Positions 6,002 to 13,166 are shown, counted from the stretch's first letter. The stretch: DNA of 14,717 bases from DASUAS01 sp035763625 (GCA_035763625.1 DASUAS010000024.1:1-14717); one strand, 5' to 3'. Translations and numbers: made by a program. Notes: generated by a model not told the origin, from the sequence alone.

Positions 6002-7158
6002 CCACCGCCACGTCCGCCGAGCCCGCCACGTCCGCCGAGCCCGCCACGTCCGCCGAGCGCCTCATCTCCTCCGACGACCACGTCGACGTCTCGCACGATC
6101 GGGTGAAGGAGCACCTGGCGGCGAAGTTCCACGACGACTACGACGCCGGTCTCCTGCGCTTCCGCTCGTCGATGGCGAGCACCGCGTCGGTGGCGGCCAA
6201 CGAGCAGTGGCGCGCCCAGCAGGGCCTCGCGCCCGACCCGAACGCGGGCATGGGCAAGAACCGCCGCCACGAGGCCAACGGGCGTCCCGGCCACTCCGAG
6301 GCGTCGGCCCGCCTCGCCGACATGGACGACGACGGCGTCGAGGCGTCGGTGAACTACTGCGAGGTGAGCTCGTTCCGCTACCTCTACCTGATCGAACACG
6401 GGTGGCGGGAGGCGACGCGCGCGTTCAACGAGACCCTCGCCGACTTCGCGTCCGCCGACCCGAAGCGGCTGGTCGTCTCGTACCAGATCCCGATCCACGA
6501 CATCGACGCCGCCGTCGCGGAGGTGCAGTGGGCGGCGTCCGTGGGCTGCAAGTCGCTGCAGCTCCCGGTGTACCCGGCCGAGCTCGGCGTCCCCGACTAC
6601 TGGGACCAGCGCTACGACCCGCTGTTCGCCGCCATCCAGGAGACGGACCTGCCGATCTGCTGCCACATCGGGATGAACACGCAGCTCGACGACCTCGCCC
6701 GCCGCGACCCCACGCCGCAGAAGGGCATCTTCGTGCCGATGGTCGCGCTCTCGGCGGCCGAGGCGCTCGGCATGTGGATCATGGGCGGCGTGTTCGAGCG
6801 CTTCCCGCGCCTCAAGGTGGTGTTCGTGGAGCCCGGTCTCGGTTGGGTGCCGTGGTGGGCCTACATCGCCGACGACCTCACGCAGCGACAGGGCTACGAC
6901 TTCCCGGCCATCACCGAGCTGCCCAGCCACTACCTGCGCCAGAACGTGTTCCTCACGTTCATCGACGAGCCCAACGCGGTGCGTCACGCGCACGAGTGCC
7001 TGGGCATCGAGAACATCATGTGGTCGTCCGACTACCCGCACCCGGTGTCGAGCTGGCCGCACTCGCGCGCCATGGTCGACAAGATGTTCGCGGGTGTCGA
7101 TCCGCACGAGCGCGAGCTCGTCGTGAGCGGCAACGCGGCGCGCGTCTGGAACCTCTGA
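5998..7158 (+). CDS. Amidohydrolase family protein (amidohydrolase_2, COG2159), second copy
   Basis: The 386-residue protein has the same fold as the leftward amidohydrolase but is clearly diverged. D26-D-H28 follows the first strand, H223 sits in ICCHIGMNTQ, and S343-S-D345-Y-P-H348 holds the catalytic aspartate. Both copies share MGGVFERFP or VGGVFERFP, a hallmark of this group. The reaction is likely metal-dependent hydrolysis or decarboxylation of a cyclic or acyl intermediate; the substrate cannot be read from sequence. The first 20 residues are three copies of ATSAEP-like repeats, a flexible tail unlike the rest. The start at 5998 has GGAG five bases upstream; the true fold begins near residue 21. 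It heads a rightward run ending with the acyl-CoA dehydrogenase pair, which suggests a shared pathway. Confidence 0.9.
   Translation: MTTATSAEPATSAEPATSAERLISSDDHVDVSHDRVKEHLAAKFHDDYDAGLLRFRSSMASTASVAANEQWRAQQGLAPDPNAGMGKNRRHEANGRPGHSEASARLADMDDDGVEASVNYCEVSSFRYLYLIEHGWREATRAFNETLADFASADPKRLVVSYQIPIHDIDAAVAEVQWAASVGCKSLQLPVYPAELGVPDYWDQRYDPLFAAIQETDLPICCHIGMNTQLDDLARRDPTPQKGIFVPMVALSAAEALGMWIMGGVFERFPRLKVVFVEPGLGWVPWWAYIADDLTQRQGYDFPAITELPSHYLRQNVFLTFIDEPNAVRHAHECLGIENIMWSSDYPHPVSSWPHSRAMVDKMFAGVDPHERELVVSGNAARVWNL
6007..6060 (+). repeat. 18-base tandem repeat, three copies, inside the amidohydrolase start
   Basis: GCCACGTCCGCCGAGCCC occurs at 6007-6024 and 6025-6042, and again at 6043-6060 with one changed base (CCC to CGC). 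Each unit encodes ATSAEP (the last ATSAER). The unit is a multiple of three, so copy-number change would keep the frame and only lengthen the N-terminal tail. Confidence 0.95.
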
Positions 7159-7170
7159 CCGCACACGGGC

Positions 7171-7176
7171 GATGAT
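7171..7176 (+). promoter_or_regulatory. Candidate -10 for the 255-residue protein gene
   Basis: GATGAT ends six bases before the ATG at 7183, with no ribosome site between. It matches the A-at-2, T-at-6 pattern seen before other genes here. The gene is only 24 bases downstream of the amidohydrolase, so it may instead be read through from upstream. Confidence 0.25.
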
Positions 7177-7182
7177 GCGCCC

Positions 7183-7950
7183 ATGACCAGCGCCAACCTC
7201 CCCGGCACACCGTCCGACGACGCCGAGCGCGTGCTCGCGCTCGGCGGTTCGGTGATCGACCTCGTGTACGTGTCGATGTCGACCCGTCACCCCGACGGGC
7301 GCGACGTCGACTACCTGCGCTGGCACTTCTTCGACCACCGCCCCGAGCAGTACCGGCTCGACACGATCCGCGCCTCACTGCGCCTGATCTCGACGCCCGA
7401 GTGCCGCGCCGCGCGCGCCGCCAACGACGCCCGCTTCGGCGCCACCGACCACGTCATGAACTACTTCTTCTCCGACGCCTCGGGCCTGAAGCCGTTCCAC
7501 GACCTCGGCCGGGAGCTGGGCAAGGTCGGGCGCATCCCCGAGCTCCTGCCTTCCGTCGAGCGCGGGGTGTACGCGTTCGACGGTCGCGCCGCCGACCCCG
7601 CGGCCAAGGTCGGTGCCGACGTGCTGCCGTGGTGGCCGGCCACCGGCGTGTACCTCCTGATCGAGCGGCTCGATGGAACGGATACCGAGTCGCCCGCGCC
7701 GCTGGTCGCCGTCGACGGCGTCGCCGGCGCGTGGTGGGGTGCCACCGCGTCGGGCGTGCCCGAGCAGTACTCCCTCGCGCAGCCGGGCGACCAGCTCACC
7801 TACCTCTTCCTCGACGACGACCCGGTGGCGGTCGCCGGTCGCCTGCGGCCGGTGCTCGAACAGCGGTGGGCCGACACCGACGCGGTCGGCCTGTTCGCGG
7901 CGCCGTTCCACGTCGCCCACGCCGACGACCTGGGTCGTCGCCTGCCCTGA
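7183..7950 (+). CDS. Uncharacterised protein, possibly a duplicated dimeric alpha/beta-barrel (EthD-like) fold
   Basis: I do not recognise this 255-residue protein with certainty. It looks like two ferredoxin-like halves: residues about 24-120 begin with a strand (VIDLVYVSM), then YLRWHFFDHRPEQYRLD with a conserved-looking His/Arg cluster, and end near VMNYFF and a helix; residues about 150-245 begin GVYLLIERL, contain LVAVDGVAGAWW and end with TYLFLDDDP and a helix. That pattern, especially the W-H...H-R-P and the second-half VDGVAGAWW, recalls EthD and related dimeric alpha/beta-barrel proteins found in catabolic clusters. No membrane segment or signal peptide is seen. It sits between an amidohydrolase and the dehydrogenase pair, which suggests a role on the same substrate. 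The fold is inferred; no activity is claimed. Confidence 0.7.
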   Translation: MTSANLPGTPSDDAERVLALGGSVIDLVYVSMSTRHPDGRDVDYLRWHFFDHRPEQYRLDTIRASLRLISTPECRAARAANDARFGATDHVMNYFFSDASGLKPFHDLGRELGKVGRIPELLPSVERGVYAFDGRAADPAAKVGADVLPWWPATGVYLLIERLDGTDTESPAPLVAVDGVAGAWWGATASGVPEQYSLAQPGDQLTYLFLDDDPVAVAGRLRPVLEQRWADTDAVGLFAAPFHVAHADDLGRRLP

Positions 7951-7990
7951 ACGTCTGTTCCTGAACGCTGGCGCCGCGCGGTGGGTGTGC

Positions 7991-7996
7991 CACGAT
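7991..7996 (+). promoter_or_regulatory. Candidate -10 for the 115-residue protein gene
   Basis: CACGAT ends six bases before the ATG at 8003. The 52-base gap before the gene also has CCTGAACG twice (7946-7953 and 7960-7967). The match to TANNNT is weak on its own and is listed because of the same spacing in other genes here. Confidence 0.2.
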
Positions 7997-8002
7997 GACG
8001 GC

Positions 8003-8350
8003 ATGACCGAGATGTCGAGCGAGAAGCAGGGCATCAAGCTGTTCCGCGGCAGGGACGCGCCCGGGCTGCTCGAGTCGGGGACGATGCGCCGGCCCGAGTT
8101 CGACGCCGACGACCGCGCCGCGCTCGCGGCTGACGGCCCCCGCTCGCCCCATCTCGTCACCGGCACGCACGACGCGGTCGTCTACCGCGGCGAGGGCGCC
8201 GACGGGGTCGAGGTGCTCGAGTTCCGCAGCTGCACGTCGTTCGGGATGAAGATCCCCGGCGGTCAGCTCGAGCGCCTGCGCCGCGCCGGTCAGGTCGCCG
8301 ACGAGCACGGCGACGACTGGGCGGAGCGGCGCGCACAGATCGCGGGCTGA
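8003..8350 (+). CDS. Small uncharacterised protein, 115 residues
   Basis: I do not recognise this protein. It is acidic, soluble-looking and has no signal peptide, membrane helix or cysteine-rich motif (a single Cys near residue 77). A central part (about 50-88) alternates strands, VVYRG then GVEVLEFRSCTSFGMKIPGG, and the C-terminal 25 residues look helical and charged. Codon use with C or G in nearly all third positions and a stop only six bases before the next gene's start support it as a real gene. It lies directly before the two-subunit acyl-CoA dehydrogenase, so an accessory or small binding role in that step is possible but unproven. A cupin was considered and not supported. Confidence 0.7.
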   Translation: MTEMSSEKQGIKLFRGRDAPGLLESGTMRRPEFDADDRAALAADGPRSPHLVTGTHDAVVYRGEGADGVEVLEFRSCTSFGMKIPGGQLERLRRAGQVADEHGDDWAERRAQIAG

Positions 8351-8356
8351 CGGCCG

Positions 8357-9499
8357 TTGGAACTGCATCGGTTCCGCCGCGAGCTCGACGTCTGGCTCGA
8401 CGACCACGCCGACGAGCTCGCGCCCGAGACCGGCCTCGACCACGCGGCGGTGCCCACCCTCGACGACCACATGGCGCAGATCGCCAAGGTCCGTCGTCTC
8501 ACGTTCGACGCGGGCTGGGCGCGGTGGGGATGGCCCGAGCGCGTCGGCGGACTGGGTGGGACCTCACTCGTCCGCGCGTACCTCAGCGAAGCGCTGACCG
8601 TGCGCGACCTCGTGTACTCGGGCGTGTACTCGATGCCCGAGGTGCTCGGGCCATCGGTCATCGCGTTCGCGCCTCCGGAGCTGTCGGCGACCATGCTTCC
8701 GCCGTTGCTGCGTGGCGACGAGGTCTGGTGTCAGGGCTTCTCCGAACCGGGCACGGGCAGCAACCTCGGTTCGCTCACGTGCCGTTCGGTGCGCACCGAC
8801 GACGGGTGGCGCGTCACCGGGCAGAAGGTGTGGACCAGCCTGGCGCAGTACGCGCAGCGCTGCGTGCTGCTGACGCGCAGCGGTACCGTCGAGTCGGCGC
8901 ACCGCGGGATCACCGCGCTCTTCGTCGACATGGACACGCCCGGCATCACGCCGCGTCCGATCGAGACCATGCACGGGGAGCCCGAGTTCTGCGAGGTCTT
9001 CTTCGACGACGTGCTCGTGCCGTTCGACCGCACCCTCGGCAAGGAGGGCGACGGCTGGGCCTTCGCGATGGACCTCCTGCCGTACGAGCGCAGCACGTCG
9101 TTGTGGCAGCGCGCAGCGTTCCTGCACCGCCGACTGGCCGACGCGCTCGCGCAGGCAGACGCCGACCTGATCGACCCCGCGAAGCTCGGCGAGGTGACCC
9201 AGTTGCTGTACGCGTTCCGGGCCCGGTCGCGCGCCACCGTGCACCGCATGGCTGCCGGCGAACCGCTCGGCGCGGAGACGTCGATCGACAAGGTGCTCCT
9301 GGCGTCGTCGGAGCAGGCGGTGTTCGATCTGGTGGGTGACGCGCTGCCCGAGGCGATCACCCTCGGCGACGACGTCACCAGCACCCGGTGGCGCAGCGAG
9401 TTCCTCTACTCGCGGGCGGCGTCGATCTACGGCGGGAGCTCCGAGATCCAGCGCAACATCATCGCCCGGCGGCTCCTCGACCTCGGGAACGACCGGTGA
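8357..9499 (+). CDS. Acyl-CoA dehydrogenase, catalytic subunit of a heteromeric enzyme
   Basis: The 380-residue protein has the full acyl-CoA dehydrogenase fold: N-terminal helices (1-125), the beta domain with GFSEPGTGSNLGSL (127-140), the WRVTGQKVWTS strand (151-161), and a helical C-domain ending IYGGSSEIQRNIIARRLL (357-374). The glutamate of the usual YEGT motif is replaced by G359/G360. A glutamate is present instead at E244 (LPYERS), the position used by isovaleryl-CoA dehydrogenase and by mycobacterial FadE29 (ChsE2), so activity is likely. It would oxidise an acyl-CoA to the enoyl-CoA with FAD. The start is TTG, six bases after the previous stop; the next ATG (8471) would cut away the first helices. 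It overlaps the next gene by four bases. The chain length of the substrate is not known. Confidence 0.9.
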   Translation: MELHRFRRELDVWLDDHADELAPETGLDHAAVPTLDDHMAQIAKVRRLTFDAGWARWGWPERVGGLGGTSLVRAYLSEALTVRDLVYSGVYSMPEVLGPSVIAFAPPELSATMLPPLLRGDEVWCQGFSEPGTGSNLGSLTCRSVRTDDGWRVTGQKVWTSLAQYAQRCVLLTRSGTVESAHRGITALFVDMDTPGITPRPIETMHGEPEFCEVFFDDVLVPFDRTLGKEGDGWAFAMDLLPYERSTSLWQRAAFLHRRLADALAQADADLIDPAKLGEVTQLLYAFRARSRATVHRMAAGEPLGAETSIDKVLLASSEQAVFDLVGDALPEAITLGDDVTSTRWRSEFLYSRAASIYGGSSEIQRNIIARRLLDLGNDR

Positions 9500-10440
9500 G
9501 CGGTTCGACCCTGGAAGGCGCAGACCTCGCCCTGTTCGAGCGCAGCGTGCGCGCCGCGACCGAGCAGCACACGGGCGACGCGCTCGACGCCGCCCTCGTC
9601 GAGCTCGGGTGGACCGACGCGCTGTCGTTCGACACGCGCGCCGCGGTGTCGCGGTTGTTCGAGCTCCAGGGTGAAGCGTGCGCGCGGTCGTCTGCCCTCG
9701 GTCGCGTCGTCGCGTTCGCGCTCGACCAGGAGCTCGACGACGCCACCGCGATCGTGCTGCCCGCCATCGGTCGCGTGGATGCGCCGGCGGTCGGCGGTCG
9801 CGTGCGCGGGTTGGCGACGTCGGTGCGCGCGTCGATGTTCGTCGTGGCGACGACAGCCGCCGGCTTCGCCGGGTCGACGGTCGACACCGCGACGCTCGAG
9901 ACCCGGGTCGTGCACGGCGTCGATCCGGAGCTGGCGCTGGTCGAGGTGCACGGCGAGATCGCGCGACCCGACGCCGGAGCCGTCGACTGGGTTGCCGCGG
10001 TGGAGCTCGCGCAGCTCGCGCTCGCGCACGAGCTCGTGGGCGTGTCGCGGCGTGCGTTGGCGCTGGCGCGCGAGCACGCGCTCGAGCGGATCCAGTTCGG
10101 TCAGCCGATCGCGATGTTCCAGGCCGTCCGCCACCGCCTGGCGGAGGCGTTGGTGGCGGTCGAGACCGCGGCCGCGGTCATCGACGCGGCGTGGCTCGAC
10201 GTCACGCCGGTCACCGCATCGATGGCCAAGGCGAGCGCGGGCCGCAGCGCCCGCGTCGTGGCCAAGCACTGCCAGCAGGTGCTCGCCGGCATCGGCTTCA
10301 CCACCGAGCACGACCTGCACCTGTACCTGCGACGGATCTGGGCGCTCGACCAGCTCTTCGGCTCGAGCGCCGTCCTCACCAAGCGCCTCGGCCAGGATCT
10401 CCTCGCCAGCCGCGAGCTCCCACCCCTCCTGCCCCTCTAG
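9496..10440 (+). CDS. Acyl-CoA dehydrogenase-like second subunit (non-catalytic partner)
   Basis: At 314 residues this is shorter than a normal acyl-CoA dehydrogenase and its N-terminal and middle domains are poorly conserved. The C-terminal domain is clear: RIQFGQPIAMFQAVRHRLAE (198-217) is the FAD-contacting R-x-QFG helix and QVLAGIGFTTEHDLHLYLRR (261-280) is the helix pair that in single-chain enzymes leads to the catalytic loop. No glutamate stands at the YEGT position. This is the pattern of the partner subunit in two-gene dehydrogenases such as FadE28 of the FadE28-FadE29 (ChsE1-ChsE2) complex of cholesterol side-chain breakdown, where it supplies FAD contacts. The GTG start overlaps the upstream stop as GTGA, so equal synthesis of both chains is expected. 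An alpha2beta2 complex is inferred. Confidence 0.87.
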   Translation: MSGSTLEGADLALFERSVRAATEQHTGDALDAALVELGWTDALSFDTRAAVSRLFELQGEACARSSALGRVVAFALDQELDDATAIVLPAIGRVDAPAVGGRVRGLATSVRASMFVVATTAAGFAGSTVDTATLETRVVHGVDPELALVEVHGEIARPDAGAVDWVAAVELAQLALAHELVGVSRRALALAREHALERIQFGQPIAMFQAVRHRLAEALVAVETAAAVIDAAWLDVTPVTASMAKASAGRSARVVAKHCQQVLAGIGFTTEHDLHLYLRRIWALDQLFGSSAVLTKRLGQDLLASRELPPLLPL

Positions 10441-10450
10441 CCCCGTTTTG

Positions 10451-10487
10451 GCGTTGCTGGTGTGCCGTAGCCGCACACGAGCAACGC
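10451..10487. terminator. Strong hairpin between convergent genes, probable bidirectional terminator
   Basis: GCGTTGCTGGTGTGC (10451-10465) and GCACACGAGCAACGC (10473-10487) pair at 14 of 15 positions around a seven-base loop. It fills most of the 54-base gap between the end of the rightward dehydrogenase run and the end of the leftward crotonase gene. TTTT lies just left of the stem on the plus strand, the wrong side for a U-tract on either transcript; the stem alone would have to work, with or without Rho. Confidence 0.65.
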
Positions 10488-10494
10488 GGAATGG

Positions 10495-11262
10495 TCAGGA
10501 GAGCATGCGGGCGAGGTTGGTCTGGAAGGCGGGCTCGTCGAACGACTGCGTCTCGGTGGCGATGGCGGAGTCGAGGAGGTTTCCGATCGCCGCGTGCAGC
10601 GCGGAGTTGAGGAGCCGCTTGGTCTCGCGCACCGACTGCGGCGGCAGCTTGGCGAAGCGCTGACCGAGCGCCAGCGCCTCCTCGACTGCGGTCCCGGTGG
10701 GGACGACCCGGTTGGCCACGCCGAGGCGCACCGCGTCTTCGGCGGGGAGGCGGTCGCCGAGGAGGATGTACTCCTTGGCGCGGAGCAGGCTGGTGAGAAG
10801 CGGCCACGTCATCGCGCCGCCGTCGCCGGCGACGAGCCCCAGCGCGACGTGGGGATCGGAGAAGTAGGCCTGCTCCTCGACCAGCACGATGTCGCTCAGC
10901 CCCGCGAGGCTGCACCCGAGCCCCACCGCCGGCCCGTTCACCGCGGCGATGATCGGCACCTCGATGCTCGCCATCCCGCGCACGATGGCCGCGCCCTCCT
11001 CCATGATCGTGGCGCGCAGCTCGGTGTCGTGCACCATGCGGTCGAGCAGGTGGAGATCACCGCCACCGGAGAACGCGCGTCCGGCACCGGTGATGACGAG
11101 CGCGCGCATCTCGGTGTCGGCCGCGAGGCTCGGCCACACGTTCGCGAGCGCGCCGTGCAGCGTCTCGTTGGTGGCGTTGAGAGCGTCGGGCCGGTTCAGC
11201 GTGAGCAGCCGCACGGGGCCGCGCGCCTCGACCAGCAGCACATCGTTCGTGTCGTCCGCCAT
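10495..11262 (-). CDS. Crotonase-fold (enoyl-CoA hydratase/isomerase family) protein lacking both usual glutamates
   Basis: The 255-residue protein carries the crotonase core: LLTLNRPDALNA (19-30), the first oxyanion-hole strand AFSGGGDL (63-70), and NGPAVGLGCSLA (109-120) for the second. Counting from the oxyanion glycines, the residues equal to Glu144 and Glu164 of rat enoyl-CoA hydratase are S118 and H138 (DPHVALGLVAGDGG, 136-149). Plain hydration by the classical mechanism is therefore unlikely; an isomerase, hydrolase or lyase on a CoA thioester is more plausible, perhaps using H138 or D147. The length is normal. The gene faces the dehydrogenase run, separated by a hairpin, and has its own -10 element (TACAGT), so it need not be part of the membrane-protein operon behind it. 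The exact reaction is unknown. Confidence 0.88.
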   Translation of the reverse strand: MADDTNDVLLVEARGPVRLLTLNRPDALNATNETLHGALANVWPSLAADTEMRALVITGAGRAFSGGGDLHLLDRMVHDTELRATIMEEGAAIVRGMASIEVPIIAAVNGPAVGLGCSLAGLSDIVLVEEQAYFSDPHVALGLVAGDGGAMTWPLLTSLLRAKEYILLGDRLPAEDAVRLGVANRVVPTGTAVEEALALGQRFAKLPPQSVRETKRLLNSALHAAIGNLLDSAIATETQSFDEPAFQTNLARMLS

Positions 11263-11268
11263 CGCGGC

Positions 11269-11274
11269 ACTGTA
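11269..11274 (-). promoter_or_regulatory. -10 element of the leftward crotonase gene (leaderless type)
   Basis: TACAGT on the minus strand fits TANNNT and ends six bases before the ATG at 11262, in a 34-base gap with no ribosome site. It is the clearest example in the window of a start codon placed where the transcript should begin. Confidence 0.45.
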
Positions 11275-11296
11275 ACGGGACCGGGACTCGTCGCCC

Positions 11297-13153
11297 TCAC
11301 CCGATCGTGAACGGCAGGCTCGGGTCCCGGTCGGCGGGGAATGCGACGATCGTGCAGCGACAAGATCCGCTCGCTGACACCTCCCGGTTGAGCTGCGTGA
11401 TCCGCCGGACCATCTCCTCGGTGAGGCCGGGAGCCAGGTCGGGGAGTCGCTGCTCCATCACCACGTCGAGGAACGGGTTGTCGAGCTGCGCGACGAGGTC
11501 GTCGTGGCCAGATGCGTGCAGGGCGTCCGCCGCGTCGCGCTGCAGCCGGCGAAGCTCGCGCTCGTCGGCGCGCGGCAACGGCGACGCCGACGCCACCAGC
11601 CGTGCCGCGGGCAGCTGCGGGAGGAGCGCCGCGTACCGACCTTCCTCGGCCACGTACCAGATCTCGTCGACTGCGGCCGGGTCAGCCGTGCGTTGGTCAC
11701 CGAAGTGGTACCCGTACTTGCGGTCGACGCGCACCGGTGCGCCGTCGCGGTCGAGCGCGTCGATCAGGCCCTGGTCGAACCCGTACAGGGTGCTGCCAAC
11801 GGCACGCACGAGCACCGGCTTCGTGGGCAGGCCCTGCGCGCGCACCTGCGCGTCGACGTCGGCGATCAGCGGCTCGGCCGGCTCGAGGTGGTGGCGGGTG
11901 TCGATGACGTCGACGGTCTGCGCGCCGAAGCCCCAGACCACGGCGACGAGGGTGGCCGACACGCCGATCCGTCGGGGCCACGGCGCCCACTCGCTCGGGA
12001 GCGCGTGGCCGATCGCCCAACCGCCGGCGGCGACGACGAACGTCGCCAGGAGGACGCGCCAGTAGAAGACGTAGGGGAGCGGGTCGACGGTGATGCGAGA
12101 GATCGCGACGACACCGACGGCGCCCATCAGCGCGGCCAGCTCCACCAGCCGTCGGTCGTCGCGGCGGCCACTCCGACGGGCGGCCAGCCACCCGAGCCCG
12201 AGCAGCGCGATCGGGATGAGCAGCCACCACGCGCTCGACGGCGCCGCGTTGCCGCTGCCGAGGCCGTAGGTCTCGTTGCCGCCGAGCCAGGGCGGCAGGA
12301 TGCGGAACTCGGTGCCGAGCAACCCGGCGCCCTGATGCAGCCCGAGCGTGGTGCCGTTGTCGCGGAAGTAGTGCCACAGCGCCGTCAGGTTGCCGGGACG
12401 GTCGCGCACCTCCTGGATCACCGGTGGCAGCCAGAGCACGACGAGCACCACCGCGCTCGACGCCAGCACCTTCGTCCACGGTGGTGCGTCGTCGACCAGT
12501 CGACGCTCGACGAGGAGCACGGCGACCGCCCACACCAGTGCGACCGCGACGAGGAGCGAGTACCCGACGTGGCTCTGCACGACGAACGTGCCCGCCGCGA
12601 GCGCGCCGACCAGGCACCAGCGGCGGCCGAGCGCGAACGCCCACGTGAGCACGAGGAAGAGCAGGAAGAACGGGATCGCGGCGTACGGGTTCCAGGCCTT
12701 GGTGAACTGGCCGAGGCCGTCGAGGCCGAGGTACGTGAGCCCGAGCGCGCCCAGCATCAGCACCATGAACGCGGTGCCGGCCCGACGAAAGGCGGCCCAC
12801 GCGAGCAGGAGCACGCCGACGCCCTGTACGAGCGCGGCGCCGACCAGGGTCGCCCAGGTCGCACCGCCGGCCAGTCGCGACAGCGGCGCGAGCGCGTCGA
12901 ACAGCATGGGGCCGGGATGGTCGAACCCGCGGCTGTACGCGCCGACCAGGGGGGTGTGGCTGGTGAACACGTCGCGCACCCGGAGGTCGATGCTCGCGAC
13001 GTCCCCCAGTGGGAAGTACGGGCGGGCGATCCGCAGCACCAGCACCGCGGCGACCGGCGACATCACGATCACCAGCACGACGACGCGCAGCGCGAGGTCG
13101 GCGGACGCGCGCGCCGGAGCGCGCGTCGTCTCCGGAGGTGCGACGGTGGTCAT
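11297..13153 (-). CDS. Polytopic membrane protein, GT-C/glycosyltransferase-39-like
   Basis: The 618-residue protein has about ten hydrophobic helices: roughly 20-40, 98-121, 125-145, 157-177, 180-194, 197-215, 228-246, 309-325, 338-355 and 365-412 (two). A loop at 41-95 after the first helix contains FDHPGPMLFDALAPL, a motif I associate with ArnT/PMT-like glycosyltransferases that take lipid-linked sugars. Residues from about 413 form a roughly 200-residue polar C-terminal domain. The usual acidic pair of GT-C enzymes in the first loop is not certain here; D57, R58-R60 and D61 are candidates. The start at 13153 lies 13 bases after the nitroreductase stop; longer frames upstream overlap that gene and are rejected. 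Why a cell-envelope protein sits in a catabolic island is unclear. Membrane location is firm, enzyme activity is not. Confidence 0.8.
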   Translation of the reverse strand: MTTVAPPETTRAPARASADLALRVVVLVIVMSPVAAVLVLRIARPYFPLGDVASIDLRVRDVFTSHTPLVGAYSRGFDHPGPMLFDALAPLSRLAGGATWATLVGAALVQGVGVLLLAWAAFRRAGTAFMVLMLGALGLTYLGLDGLGQFTKAWNPYAAIPFFLLFLVLTWAFALGRRWCLVGALAAGTFVVQSHVGYSLLVAVALVWAVAVLLVERRLVDDAPPWTKVLASSAVVLVVLWLPPVIQEVRDRPGNLTALWHYFRDNGTTLGLHQGAGLLGTEFRILPPWLGGNETYGLGSGNAAPSSAWWLLIPIALLGLGWLAARRSGRRDDRRLVELAALMGAVGVVAISRITVDPLPYVFYWRVLLATFVVAAGGWAIGHALPSEWAPWPRRIGVSATLVAVVWGFGAQTVDVIDTRHHLEPAEPLIADVDAQVRAQGLPTKPVLVRAVGSTLYGFDQGLIDALDRDGAPVRVDRKYGYHFGDQRTADPAAVDEIWYVAEEGRYAALLPQLPAARLVASASPLPRADERELRRLQRDAADALHASGHDDLVAQLDNPFLDVVMEQRLPDLAPGLTEEMVRRITQLNREVSASGSCRCTIVAFPADRDPSLPFTIG

Positions 13154-13166
13154 CGAGTGGTCGCGC

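Noticed and set aside
6007..6060. A short CRISPR-like array
   Set aside because: The three units are directly adjacent without spacers and are in frame within a gene.
5524..7338. A 604-codon minus-strand frame across the mutase/amidohydrolase boundary
   Set aside because: It runs antisense through the second amidohydrolase and ignores the mutase ribosome site. The product has no recognisable domain.
7172..8006. Micro-ORFs of four and three codons (7172-7186 and 7995-8006) overlapping the next start as ATGA
   Set aside because: They are too short to mean anything, and their ATGs fall within or next to the proposed -10 hexamers.
8003..8350. A cupin domain in the 115-residue protein
   Set aside because: The strands look suitable, but the histidine and glutamate metal motifs of cupins are absent.
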